Part shown: positions 43,201 through 52,409 of the stretch, in pieces
How positions within the stretch are numbered: position 1 is the stretch's first letter
Layout: every line of letters begins with the position of its first letter
Source: Liolophura sinensis
Taxonomy: Eukaryota > Mollusca > Polyplacophora > Chitonida > Chitonidae
NCBI RefSeq assembly: GCF_032854445.1
Contig: NC_088306.1
Span: forward strand, 18,323,764-18,387,763
Length of the DNA stretch: 64,000 nucleotides
Direction of reading: 5' to 3'
Program-made: the position numbers and the translations under genes
Notes under the pieces: generated by a model
Told to the model about the DNA's origin: nothing
Databases searched by the model: none
Seen by the model: only the letters and a program-made list of their open reading frames with translations

Positions 43201-45181
43201 CAGAACCAATGAGAGGCAGCCAGTTTGGCTGTGATTTGGCAAGCGCTATGCCAATGCCACCGTTGTGTGTACGGGGCAATACGGTGATGATGGGGTACTT
43301 GGGTGGGTGGAGATAAGTCATGGCCATCGCACTCAACTTTCATTTCATCGACCGTAACTTGAATGCAATAAGATACTGTGATGAAATCCTGCACCCAATA
43401 GTCGTCCCATTTGTTTGGCACCATGGGGTGACATTTCAGCACGACAATGCCTGTCCCCATGTGGCTGCTGTTTGCAGAGCAATTCTACAGGCCGAAATCA
43501 CTGAAGTGCTCAACTGGCCAGGGTATCTGTCCCCAACTGAAGACCTGTGGAATATCCTTGACTGGCGTGTTTGTTGGTGACTTCCAATTCAGGGTAACAT
43601 CGTGGAGTTCCCCTCACGCTGGAGTGGGAAAACATTTTGCAAGTCGCAAATGACCATCTCATCAGGTCTATGTGTCGACAATGTGTAACAGTGCAACAGG
43701 CAAACAGCAGACATACTTGGTACTGAAGTGTTGAATTTCCCAAAATGACCCCACCCTGTTTCTCAAACTGACCCCACCCTTGTTTCCTAACTTAGCGTTA
43801 CCATCAGTCATACGTTTCCATCAGTTATGGAAATGCATTGCTACGAGTCCATTTTATGCCCCCCTAATAAACAGTATTGAAAGAAAATTGATAACGCAGT
43901 TAATTTTATCAAAATATTGGGTGTTGCGTTTATGTTTTTGTTCGGTACATTTTACTATATTACCCTACTTGATGCCTTTGTGCAAAAGCAGGTAATTTAT
44001 GCATATAACAGTTCTAATAACAGTACAATGTTGGCATCCAAAATCCTAATCACAAACCAAAGATAGCTGCTATGTGACATCTCTTAATTTGAGCAACACG
44101 AAATGAGGGTAATGTCTGAAAATGTATTTATTTGGTGAATTTGTGTGGTTGCCATGGATCATTTTTGGTTCGGTAAAATTCTGAACAAGTTAGTTGAATT
44201 TGGGGGCCACACGGTGTACATCGTGGCTAGGGAAGTTTTAATGCATGTGTGAAGACATGTTATATGTTCCTTACCATCATTCTGTATTCCACCATAACTC
44301 TACCAACACTTTGTGCTGCTAATTTAAGAGTTTTACACCACACCCCAACTAAACCCAAACACTACTTAAAAGTCTCAGTGAATTGAACTCTTTTCTTTGC
44401 AACAAATCTGGTAGCCATTTTATTCATTCATATTAAAATGTAGTTTTTAGGGTCATTTTCGATGCAAAATCTGACAGTAAATATCATACGTGGCAATTCA
44501 CAGTGTTTTCTGGATCAACTAGCGGGACTACATGTATGTGCCAGTGCTTTGACCAGGTGAAAATCAGATTTCTTGCGTTTCTCTGCGGAACGTTTATTAA
44601 AAAATGAGGATCACAAATCAATGGCATTTTAGTCTCAAGTATCTTGCTTTATTTTATTTACCCTTCCCCTACCTCAACAAGCTAAACTTCCACCCTCCTT
44701 TTTCTTTTTATTCTGACATTGGGGCCTCCGTGGTTCAGTTGGTTAGCGCGCTAGCACTGCATAATGTCCCAGAAGCCTCTCACCAATGCAGTCGCTGTGA
44801 GTTCAAGTCCAGCTCTTGCTGAAATATTCTTGAGTACGGCGTAAAACACCAATTAAATAAATAAATATTTCGACGTTTACCTGGTTAGCTGGCTCGTCTG
44901 ATTAAAACAAAAAAAGGCATCAACGTTCAAATCCCCACACCTTTGTTCCCAAAGAATACAATCACTAGAACTTCAATCTGAGGCTCTGATCAGGGCAAAT
45001 GCTACCAATTCTGTTGTAAGTAAAGAGTTAACCACGAAAACGAAAACTGAGCCCTAGATAATGATAATCCTTTATCGATGCAGCGCTACTATACCGTGAG
45101 CAACCACATCCCAAAGGAGATAGACACCACCCAGAATGGATGCGGGTAGCGGAAATACGCCTTGTCTTTCATTTCACTCAT
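40149..45181 (-). CDS. TMEM254: TMEM254 small multi-pass membrane protein (complete)
   Basis: Small membrane protein of the TMEM254 family; no biochemical role is established. Exons in gene order: 45181-45095, 42299-42199, 40634-40575, 40281-40149, joined in consistent phase to 126 residues plus TAA; human TMEM254 is 123 aa. The product starts MSEMKDKAYFRYPHPFWVVS, with a first hydrophobic helix (FWVVSISFGMWLLT). Then come FFPTYIPRYLGPVGQFGTYV (the family's P-x-x-IPY-x-LGPLG motif), a second helix (FIAAWSLHALEAVIAF) and a third (TVQTLLFGFASMIRLV) before a basic tail (KKIAFIPGSAKAK). The order hydrophobic-LGPxG-hydrophobic-LQTxxFGxAS matches the family throughout. The start has a good context (GCTACCATGA). 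Intron 1 holds a dead Tc1-like element and a SINE. The short exons make the gene easy to miss. Confidence 0.9.
40575..40634 (-). CDS. TMEM254: TMEM254 exon 3
   Basis: Sixty nucleotides with acceptor CTCTTTCCAG and donor GTAATG. It encodes FIAAWSLHALEAVIAFRIC, the second membrane helix, matching the family's AWLIHVGESLYAI segment. Confidence 0.88.
40771..40984 (-). mobile_element. MITE-like element family A, copy 3
   Basis: Inverted orientation: AACCTTTTCGCATATGAAAG at the left and GCGAATAGGTTGAAGAATTA then CTGTA at the right. It sits in a TMEM254 intron, opposite to copy 4 about 340 bp away. Confidence 0.85.
41319..41534 (+). mobile_element. MITE-like element family A, copy 4
   Basis: CTGTAATTCTTCAACCTTTC and CGCATGTATGCAAGGTG at the left, CATATGCGAAACAGTTGAGG at the right, with the shared TGCAGTTTTGTCTCC block. 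Confidence 0.85.
41660..41732 (+). repeat. Dispersed repeat D copy
   Basis: GGATGAATCAATCAGAATTG, AAAATGTGTCACCTGAAAAA, TGTTAAACTTTTAGG. Confidence 0.55.
41949..42176 (+). mobile_element. MITE-like element family B, copy 2
   Basis: It shares TAGTGGAATTTAGGCATA, ATTATTATGAAAATG and GATTTTGTTGTCATACG with the copy at 20,562-20,750. Its right part runs to within about 25 bp of TMEM254 exon 2. Confidence 0.55.
42199..42299 (-). CDS. TMEM254: TMEM254 exon 2
   Basis: Acceptor TTTATTTACAG, donor GTAAGT; 101 nt. It encodes SRFFPTYIPRYLGPVGQFG and then TYVGVTYPKCISY. An internal CAG at 42,273-42,275 gives a shorter but out-of-family alternative. Confidence 0.88.
42453..43948 (+). mobile_element. Tc1-like DNA transposon, defective
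   Basis: The left inverted repeat TACTGAACAAAAATATAAAC is matched at the right by the complement of GTTTATGTTTTTGTTCGGTA. The total of about 1.5 kb is normal for Tc1 elements. TA precedes the left end; the right flank is CA, a mutated TA. The body contains a broken transposase. It lies in intron 1 of TMEM254 in the opposite orientation. Confidence 0.9.
42779..43660 (+). pseudogene. Tc1-like transposase pseudogene
   Basis: Segments of a Tc1-family DDE transposase remain in different frames: a helix-turn-helix-like N-terminal part, then RRVMFSDESCFQLHR (first catalytic Asp), FHFIDRNLNAIRYCDEIL, VTFQHDNACPHVA (second Asp) and YLSPTEDLWNILD (the Glu). Frameshifts occur before 43,100, between 43,230 and 43,320, and after 43,560, and there are stops, so no full-length protein can be made. 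Confidence 0.88.
44721..44867 (+). mobile_element. V-SINE head joined directly to its tail (core deleted)
   Basis: An excellent head (GGGCCTCCGTGGTTCAGTTG, GTTAGCGCGCTAGC; B box GTGAGTTCAAGTCC, CAGCTCTTGCTG) passes straight into AAATATTCTTGAGTACGGCG and the tail AATTAAATAAATAAAT. The ~115-bp V-like core is missing. Confidence 0.85.
45095..45181 (-). CDS. TMEM254: TMEM254 exon 1
   Basis: Twenty-nine codons from ATG at 45,181 with donor GTATAG, ending in phase 0. It encodes the N-terminus and first membrane helix. Confidence 0.88.
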
Positions 45182-45870
45182 GGTAGCAAATCGTAAGATG
45201 TCTCTTCACCAACAAATTTGACTGTTTATATTCCCTAAGAAGCATTGGTCGTTCGAAACCTATGCTGACCAGCGAAGCGATGACAATTTCTCCTCCAACA
45301 CGGGAGAGTTCTCACAATGACAGACAATGAGATGTTGAAGACTGACTAATGACGTTGTAGGTTCGAATCCAGTCTCTGCTATTTCGGCTTCAACCTTACA
45401 CTGGATTGTGTATCTAATTTCCAACAAGAAACCAATTTAAACTAGAACCTGGATGTCCGAAATATCCCCTTACATCTGCCAACATTTCCAAAAATAATGG
45501 AAAGAAAATGTAGCAATCAGAAGAGAATCAAGTGTACATGAGAATCCATTATTGCACTAAGTACCTGAACGGGAGTATTTATGAAAATATATACCTAAGT
45601 GTAATTAAACTTATGTATGCACAAGTTTCGATTATAGGGATGATGTGTGCTAAGTTTCATGGACATAGGTTCTTTACTTCAGGAAGACATGCATGGGCAA
45701 AATCTGAATACACAAAATCAGATTGCCATTGAACTTAAGCATGCACAAGTACAAATGATAGGCAAGATGTATGGTAAGTTTCATCAAAATCGGCACAGTA
45801 ATTGGGGCTACAGAAGAGATGTATGTCACCATATTAAATGCGCTTGGCGTAATGCTGCGACTGCTTTGTA

Positions 45871-46115
45871 TTTGTTTATTTGATTGGTGTTTGTTCATTT
45901 GATTGATGTTTGTTTATTTGATTGGTGTTTTATGCCACACTCAAGTATACTCCATTTATATGACGGCGATCAGCGTAATGGTGGGAGAGCAGAGCTCCAT
46001 AGAAACCTGCGACCATCAGAGCTGAACTTGAACTCACAGGTGACTGCATTGGTGTGCGGCTCAATGGTCATTGTGCCTTGTTGGCACACTGACCTCCTCG
46101 GCCACAGGGGTCCCC
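45871..46115 (-). mobile_element. V-SINE, near full length, with a triplicated tail
   Basis: TTTATTTGATTGGTGTTTG is repeated three times at the left, followed by the core (AATGGTGGGAGAGCAGAGC), GAACTTGAACTCACAGG and the head (CTCCTCGGCCACAGGGGTC). Confidence 0.82.
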
Positions 46116-46280
46116 CACATCGAATCAAGAAATAAATAATACTGTAATAATACAATTGTTGAATTTACACAGGTCTGATTGGTGAATTCTGCACCCACTT
46201 ACAGAGTTTAAAGTATTAACATTCTTCAGCTGACAAGATTTGTAGTTACTGGATTAAAATATCAACTTCTTCGTCATGTA

Positions 46281-46645
46281 GGACTGCCTCAGTGGACTGA
46301 TGGTTAGTGTCCACCTCTAGGTCGGCAGACCTGGCAAACCCGGATCAGGTCACACCAATGACTCGAAAAATGGTAGTTGTTGTTGCCTCGCTTGGTGTTC
46401 AGCACTGAGAGGTCAGAGCAAGGAAACAAGACTGGTTAGCCCCATGTGAATGTTCCGTGACTTGGTGGGGTGTCATGTCTGGTGTCTTTGGCATGATACT
46501 TCAGTGCCGCCAGCACTTTGACAGCATGGACTTCCCCTGCCACAGGAAGACACAGTATATGTACACACACCTAATTACTCGTCATCGTCATATGACTGAA
46601 AAATTGTTAAGTATGACATTAAACCCAAGCATTCATTCAATCATT
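46281..46645 (+). mobile_element. tRNA-derived SINE with second-family tail, full length
   Basis: The head GACTGCCTCAGTGGACTGAT and GGTTAGTGTCC, the body GGTGTCATGTCTGGTGTCTT and CATGGACTTCCCCTGCCACA, and the tail CGTCATATGACTGAAAAATT then TTAAACCCAAGCATTCATTC. It has a different head and body from 14,532 but the same 3' end, as expected if both use one partner LINE. Confidence 0.82.
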
Positions 46646-46770
46646 CTTCATCATTCAGCGAGTAGATCAACAGAAAGTGCCCATTTAAAACTGAAGCTTT
46701 AACATTTATGTCAGCATTGCTCTTTGTGTATAACGGAGGAATCTGAATGAAACATGTCGTGGCTAGAGAC

Positions 46771-46989
46771 ACTGTAATTGCTCAACCTTTTCGCATGTTT
46801 GCAAGGTGTTACGCAAGCATATTCTGAAGGTGTCATTCTGTGTTCACTGATAAAATTATACCTTTTGCGATGCCGTGAAACTGGCCAATCCAGCCCGTGT
46901 AGTTTTGTCTCCAAACTCACATTAAAAATTTGCATAAATTCCACTGAATCTTGCTCTCTCATATGCGAAAAGGTTGAGGAATTAGGGTA
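46771..46989 (+). mobile_element. MITE-like element family A, copy 5
   Basis: CTGTAATTGCTCAACCTTTT and CGCATGTTTGCAAGGTG at the left, CATATGCGAAAAGGTTGAGG at the right, with the shared GTGTAGTTTTGTCTCC. Confidence 0.88.
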
Positions 46990-47148
46990 GAAGGTGTTTC
47001 GCCAGGCCACTGAAACTTGACATAGATATTCCACTGCACACATCACAGAAAACACACCAAAAATACAGGCTGTATAAGTTTATATCTACAGCATTTACAC
47101 GCATTTAGTGATGACAGAAAAACAATGGAAGATGAATGATGTGTTCAG

Positions 47149-47154
47149 TTTATT
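47149..47154 (-). promoter_or_regulatory. NCBP2: Candidate poly(A) signal of NCBP2
   Basis: TTTATT on plus (AATAAA on the gene strand), about 480 bp past the stop codon. The downstream context is not strongly GU-rich, so this is tentative. Confidence 0.3.
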
Positions 47155-47629
47155 CTGAAGTGTTAGGTGCACCAGTTTAGTGACCAGATGTTCCATCAGA
47201 CAGTGTTCTGTTTCCATCAGGAAGAGATCTAAGCCTGAACAGTCAATTCTTATTGTTGAGTCTTACCATTATCATAGGTTGAAAACTAAGGCTCAAAATT
47301 TAGAGCAAGAAAAATTTCCTCATGCAATTAGCATGCCCTACTACTAGCATCTCTGTAGGCTCAAAACGTTGAACAAGAAATGCCCCAAGGGAATCAGCAT
47401 GCGCCCAAAATTGCCTTTAGCTTAAACAGAGACTCAAAACATGAAGCAAACAAAATGTCCAGATGGGATTAGCCATTAGCCATGGCATCAAATTGTGAGG
47501 CTGCTTTATCAAGAGATCAACACCTGTAACCCATTTGCTTTTTTTACATTTTCTGGTATAAAACTGGTTGCAGTTGCAATTGGTCGAATGTTTGCTGTTG
47601 TCAATGTCATCAGCACAGGTGATGGTTCT

Positions 47630-47722
47630 CTATTCTCGAGGAGGCTGGCGTATTTTTGTAAGCAGAATTTTTCCGTAGCCCCCTCGTCCCTCGTCATAAT
47701 CTGTCCTATATTCATCCCGCAC
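47630..47722 (-). CDS. NCBP2: NCBP2 exon 4 (last)
   Basis: It encodes [18 protein letters not shown] and then [12 protein letters not shown] before TAG at 47,632-47,630. The residues after GYGK differ from, and are longer than, the vertebrate tail. Confidence 0.93.
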   Translation of the reverse strand: MRDEYRTDYDEGRGGYGKILLTKIRQPPRE

Positions 47723-50700
47723 CTGGAGCAAAGAAACAAAATACATGTACGACAGATTATACACACTGGCTTAATTCACCATGAATCTTAATTCTAAGAA
47801 GATTAGGTCTAACGAATGATAAATGGAAAACTCCTTGAAAGAAAAAAAAAAAAGAAATCCACTCTGAAATGATGTGAACTTTAACAAAAAAAATTTTTAG
47901 ATGATATTTTGTCAGCGGGACACTGTTCATGATGGAGGCTGCCATATTTGAATGAAACACAAAATAATAATGTGGTTGGAAGTCCTAAGCTCTTCTGTGC
48001 CTGCAGTTTATATTGTACAGCCTTCAACAGAGTTTGCAGACTCCATGGCCGAGATGGTTAGCGTGCCAGATCAGCGCAATGATCTAGCAGCCTCTCACCA
48101 AGTTGTTCCATGCGATTTCAAGTCCAGCTCATGCTGGCTTACACTCAAGCCGTACATGGTAAGGTCATCCAGCAGCCGGCGTATGGTTGTGGGTTTCCCC
48201 CGGGCTTTGCTCGCCTTCCTCCCATCGAAATATTCTTCAGTAAGGTATAAAACACCAGTCAAATAAATAACTCAATAGAGCCCCATGCTCCACAGACGAC
48301 AACAGATATACTTATAGCCTCACCCTTGTGGTGTTCTACCAAAAAAATACATACACAAATAAGAATTTGCCAAAATCCCGCCCACAGCCTGCTCACCTGT
48401 CCTCCACTCTTCCCCCTACCATACTGCCTTCCTTCCTTGAAGCCTGCATCCCAATCTGTACGAATGATTCGGTCGTCCAATCGTGTGCCGTTAATGTAGC
48501 GCAGGGCATTAGCTGCATCTTCTCGGACGTAATATCTTGGGTCAAAGTTAAGGCTAGGCTGAAGGGTTAGTACAAATGACAAAAATGGAAGGTTTGGGGG
48601 ACACTCCATGATTGTTCTGCAGATATGTTTACATGATAAATCACAAATAAGTCAAGACCATCAGTTAACAAGTGCAACGAACATTCATCTCACCCGCATA
48701 CCCAGCTTAAACATGTTTAAGAACAAGAGGTGAAAATTACTAACCTCCACAACACATGATGACATCCACAAACCAAGATGACATCCACAAACCAAGATGA
48801 CCTCCACAGCACATGATGACCTCCACAAACCATGATGACATCCACAACAAGTGATAGTCTCCACAACAAATGACCTCCACATACCAAGATGACATCTACA
48901 AACATCATGATCTCCACAAACTAGGATGATTCCACAACACAAAATGATGACCTCGACAGCATGCCATGACCTCCAGAAAACCATGATGACATCCACAAAC
49001 CATGACATTAACATCACACAATGACATCCACCTCACACAATGACATCCACATCACACGATGACATTCATGACACAGGACGACCTCGACAACACATGATGA
49101 ACTCAACAACACATGATAACCTCCATTACACATGATGACCTCCACTACACCTGATATCACCCTCAAATTGAGTCTGACACAGATTTGCTGCCTTCCCAAT
49201 TGACCGATTTAACAGCCCTTTCAAACTACAAACAAAGGTATCTGCTCTATAACCAGGCTTTCAAGAACAAAGTTGTCCAAAAAATGCCTTGACAATTTGT
49301 ATACAGTGTTTGCATTTTCAGAAATATAACTATCAGTAAAAATTTCATACATTATGGTCAGCAAAATTATATCCTTAAATACAACTGCTTACATACAATT
49401 TTAAGTCTGTGTTACTCATGAGTAATCTATTCTCTCAACCTTTTCACACATTTCAGCCCCATTTATGCACATATTTAATTTGATTTTTGAGACAAAATTA
49501 CATTGGTTGGGTTGACCAATTTCAGGGCTTCACAAAAAGCATAGTTTTATTAGTCTACACAGAATAATGCCTTCAGAATATGTTTAAATCAACATCTTGC
49601 AAAAATGTGGAAAGGTTGAAGAATTACTGTACAATGACCTGCCACGCAGCCAGTGATGACAAAAAACATAAATCTGTTTAAATGGTTGCTTCCACAAAAG
49701 GATACTCCACAAAACAAAATCCACAAGGAGTCTTCTTCACTTTATCTAATCCCATGACAATTCGTTTGACATCGCCAGCTCGAGAGAACAACTCGTGAAT
49801 CTGTTCTTCTGTTGTATAAAATGACATGTTTCCCACATACAAAGTGCTGGTCTGTTGAAGTAGTCGTTCTTGATCTGTTCTGCTACCCTGAAAACAGAAA
49901 AAAAAAACGTGTTACATTGTGGCAAAACTGTTGAATGTAGTACCTCAAAATGGCTAGCAATCCATAATGAAAAAATTCCTGAAGGCTTTTGAATCTGAGG
50001 GTTGCAATTCACACTCCTGGTCTTCTGCCATGGGTTTGCAGGCTGTCACATTTGAGGCATGCCATCACATCCTGAAGTAAAACCTAGGTGTGCTAATAAT
50101 ACACATGCGGCACAAACAAAAATATTTAATTACTGAATTTAATTATGCAAACCAATCTACTTGTTCTGTACAAAGGATGTGATAATCGCACAGCTGCTCA
50201 AAACCAAAGATGAAGGCCTAAGTGTGATAATCACGCAGCTCCTCAAAAACAAAGATGAACGTCTAAGTATGATAATCACACAGCGCGCTGCACACAAACA
50301 AAAATGAAGGTGAGACAGGCAAGATTTGAGCAGCTTTTTTCCCCAGAGAAACAAGCAGAAGAAACATAACTGTGATGGATTTAACTCAGATTGGTATATA
50401 CATGTAATCACTGATATTTTACATCTGTTGAAATGTTTGAAGTCTATGAGCTCCAACGTTTACTCCGGCTCTCCGCCATTTATAGCCTCTTTGGCTAGCC
50501 TTTGGGAGTTGATGGAGATTCACAAACTGGCATGCGTCTGCGTCATACTTGACACAGATAACAACTTTTGATGACAACCAGCAGTTGATATCAGCAGGAT
50601 GCAGCGTGAGGCTGTCCGAATTTGTCTGGGTGGTCACAATAAAATGCTAAATAGGTAAGACAACTGCTTTCATGATACTGATAGCTAAACAGGGGTTGAT

Positions 50701-51318
50701 TCCAAAGTGCCACTTCTGACTCTTAACAATGCTTAGTTTTTCGTTCTGGAAGAAGAATTTTAGACAGTTTTGTCTTTAGCTAATGCAGATGAGAGTGACA
50801 ACATTTTAATTTCTGAAGCCGAAAACACAAGCTTTATCATCATATGCTTTTTTGACTTCAGCCAGAAATGACCTTGTGGAATTGGCCTTGGTACAGTACT
50901 TTTTTAAGCTAGTCTCGCTAACATTTTTGACAAAAAAAAACAAGGCGAAGAGAAATAATTTATTTATTTATTTGATTGGTGTTTTACGCCGTACTCAAGA
51001 ATATTTCACTTATACGATGGCAGTCAGCATTATGGTGGGTGAAAACCCACGACCATCCGCAGGTTGCTGCAAGACCTTCCCACTTAAGGCCGGAGAAGAA
51101 GCCAGCATGAGCTGGATTTGAACTCACAGCAACCGCACTGGTGAGAGACTCCTGGGTCAATGCGCTGAGAGAAAAGTACAAAGCGAGAAGTACATTATCG
51201 CAACTAGGTAATACTACATTTACTTCAAGAATATTACCTTAAAATGTTGGTCTCTGTAGGAGCTCAGCATCACTGACGTCGTCTCTGTGTGAAGAGGAAG
51301 TACGGGAACTTGAGCCAT
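47630..51318 (-). CDS. NCBP2: Nuclear cap-binding protein subunit 2 (CBP20), complete
   Basis: Small subunit of the nuclear cap-binding complex. With NCBP1 it binds the m7G cap of nascent RNA and supports splicing, 3' processing and export. Exons in gene order: 51318-51238, 49887-49706, 48535-48397, 47722-47630; phases agree, giving 164 residues (human 156). The RRM shows RNP2 LYVGNM and RNP1 CGFCFVEYY. The cap-stacking tyrosines are present at Tyr21 (SSYRDQHF) and Tyr44 (TLYVGN). The block [20 protein letters not shown], then [18 protein letters not shown], is near-identical to other animals, followed by [18 protein letters not shown]. The start context is good (GAGAATGG). Introns hold minisatellites, a V-SINE and MITE-like elements. 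Confidence 0.97.
48038..48270 (+). mobile_element. V-SINE, near full length
   Basis: The head CTCCATGGCCGAGATGGTTA, GCGTGCCAG; B box GCGATTTCAAGTCC; CAGCTCATGCTGG; core GTGGGTTTCCCCCGGGC; tail CAGTCAAATAAATAA. It lies in NCBP2 intron 3, antisense to the gene. Confidence 0.85.
48397..48535 (-). CDS. NCBP2: NCBP2 exon 3 (second half of the RRM)
   Basis: It encodes [20 protein letters not shown] then [19 protein letters not shown]. The acceptor ends CCCAAG, a weak AAG, but the phase and homology fix it. Donor GTGAGC. Confidence 0.97.
48745..49150. repeat. Minisatellite, ~18-bp unit, about 22 copies
   Basis: Variants of GATGACATCCACAACACA and GATGACCTCCACAAACCA. It lies in NCBP2 intron 2. Confidence 0.92.
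49423..49631 (-). mobile_element. MITE-like element family A, copy 6
   Basis: CTCAACCTTTTCACACATTT at the left and GGAAAGGTTGAAGAATTACT then GTA at the right, with GAGACAAAATTACATTGG inside. Inverted relative to copies 1, 2, 4 and 5. It ends 75 bp before NCBP2 exon 2. Confidence 0.82.
49706..49887 (-). CDS. NCBP2: NCBP2 exon 2 (first half of the RRM)
   Basis: It encodes [20 protein letters not shown] and [20 protein letters not shown] to CGFCFVE. Acceptor TTTTCAG, donor GTATCC, ending two bases into the Glu codon. Confidence 0.97.
50165..50305. repeat. Tandem repeat, ~48-bp unit, 3 copies
   Basis: GTGATAATCGCACAGCTGCT and AAAGATGAAGGCCTAA recur three times, in NCBP2 intron 1. Confidence 0.85.
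50698..50883. mobile_element. MITE-like element family E, copy 1
   Basis: The left end GATTCCAAAGTGCCACTTCT is mirrored by GCCAGAAATGACCTTGTGGA then ATT at the right. The internal CAATGCTTAGTTTTTCG and CATTTTAATTTCTGAAGCC recur at 57,473-57,680. Confidence 0.75.
50957..51168 (-). mobile_element. V-SINE, head partly missing
   Basis: TATTTATTTGATTGGTGTTT, ACTCAAGAATATTTCACTT, core, GCCAGCATGAGCTGGATTTG and part of the head. It ends about 70 bp before the donor of NCBP2 exon 1. Confidence 0.87.
51238..51318 (-). CDS. NCBP2: NCBP2 exon 1
   Basis: Twenty-seven codons from ATG at 51,318, ending [11 protein letters not shown] in phase 0 with donor GTAATA. The N-terminal 16 residues are lineage-specific, while YRDQHF is invariant in the family. 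Confidence 0.92.
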
Positions 51319-52337
51319 TCTCAGACCTGTTCAGAAAGCAATCAAAACAGATGGTGTTGTTGTTGTTGTTGTATTTGCAATTCTGACACTTTCGCGCTGT
51401 TCGGCGATTATACACCAAAAAGTAAGTTATTCCCGTTTTCTTTTTCAGGATGGAATTCCCTACATCAGATGCAATGGTGATTACTGCCTTCCTTTACTTA
51501 AACTTAAGTTATCACGGACTGCAGTTTTCATTTACCGCAACAACAACATGTTGAAGGAAGTTTGGGGGACAATTACCTTGTTCTCAGGACATGTTACGTG
51601 CAACCTAAACTAATGTAGCGCTAGTACTGAATACTTTCCGAGCGTGTCTCCAATAAGGCTGCAAAATTAGAAACATGACAATATCTAAAATAGATTTAAC
51701 TTTTAATTCATTTGAGGATTTCCTTCGCAAATTATTATTTACTTCTTAGCTAAATCAACAACAAAAAAAACATGGGAACAAGGTAGAAAAAAAGAGTTAC
51801 TTTAAAGGGAGAGAATGAAACGTCGAAACAGATATTCGTATCCGAGCCGTCAAGCGAAATCTGATGGACATTCAATCACTAATCGCAAGGCCGGGATGTT
51901 CTAGAATCATGGAGGTATAAATACCGCCATGGGCTGAATCAATGAAATCAGTATCCAGATAGTTTAGACTACCTTGCCGGTAATTAAGTCGTCGATCTAA
52001 TTCAACACTATGAATCTAATGCAGAATGAGACGCTCCATCTGTCCATATTTACTTACAATAGAAAATTATACACACTGCAAAACTTAAAGACCTAGAGTG
52101 AAGATGTTTGATAGAATAACCTTTTCACACCAGCGTTTGCAGCAATAACTTATTGACGTTTATTGAAATCGTCATCTAACACAAAGGCTATAACAAATAT
52201 TACACGGGGAGATATGTACTCGTCACATCCGATATATTGCTATCCAAGTAGCCTAAGGATAATTTACAAGGTCAAAATTCAAACCATCTCTCTTGTAAAG
52301 TCTGCGAGACAGGAAATCCCTTTTGGCCTTTCTACAA

Positions 52338-52409
<72 letters not shown>
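52338..52409. repeat. (TA)n followed by poly(T)
   Basis: About 20 TA units to 52,377, then about 32 T residues with no interruption. Confidence 0.98.

Noticed and set aside
42779-43660. Functional Tc1-like transposase
   Set aside because: At least three frame breaks and internal stops separate the catalytic residues, so it is listed as a pseudogene.
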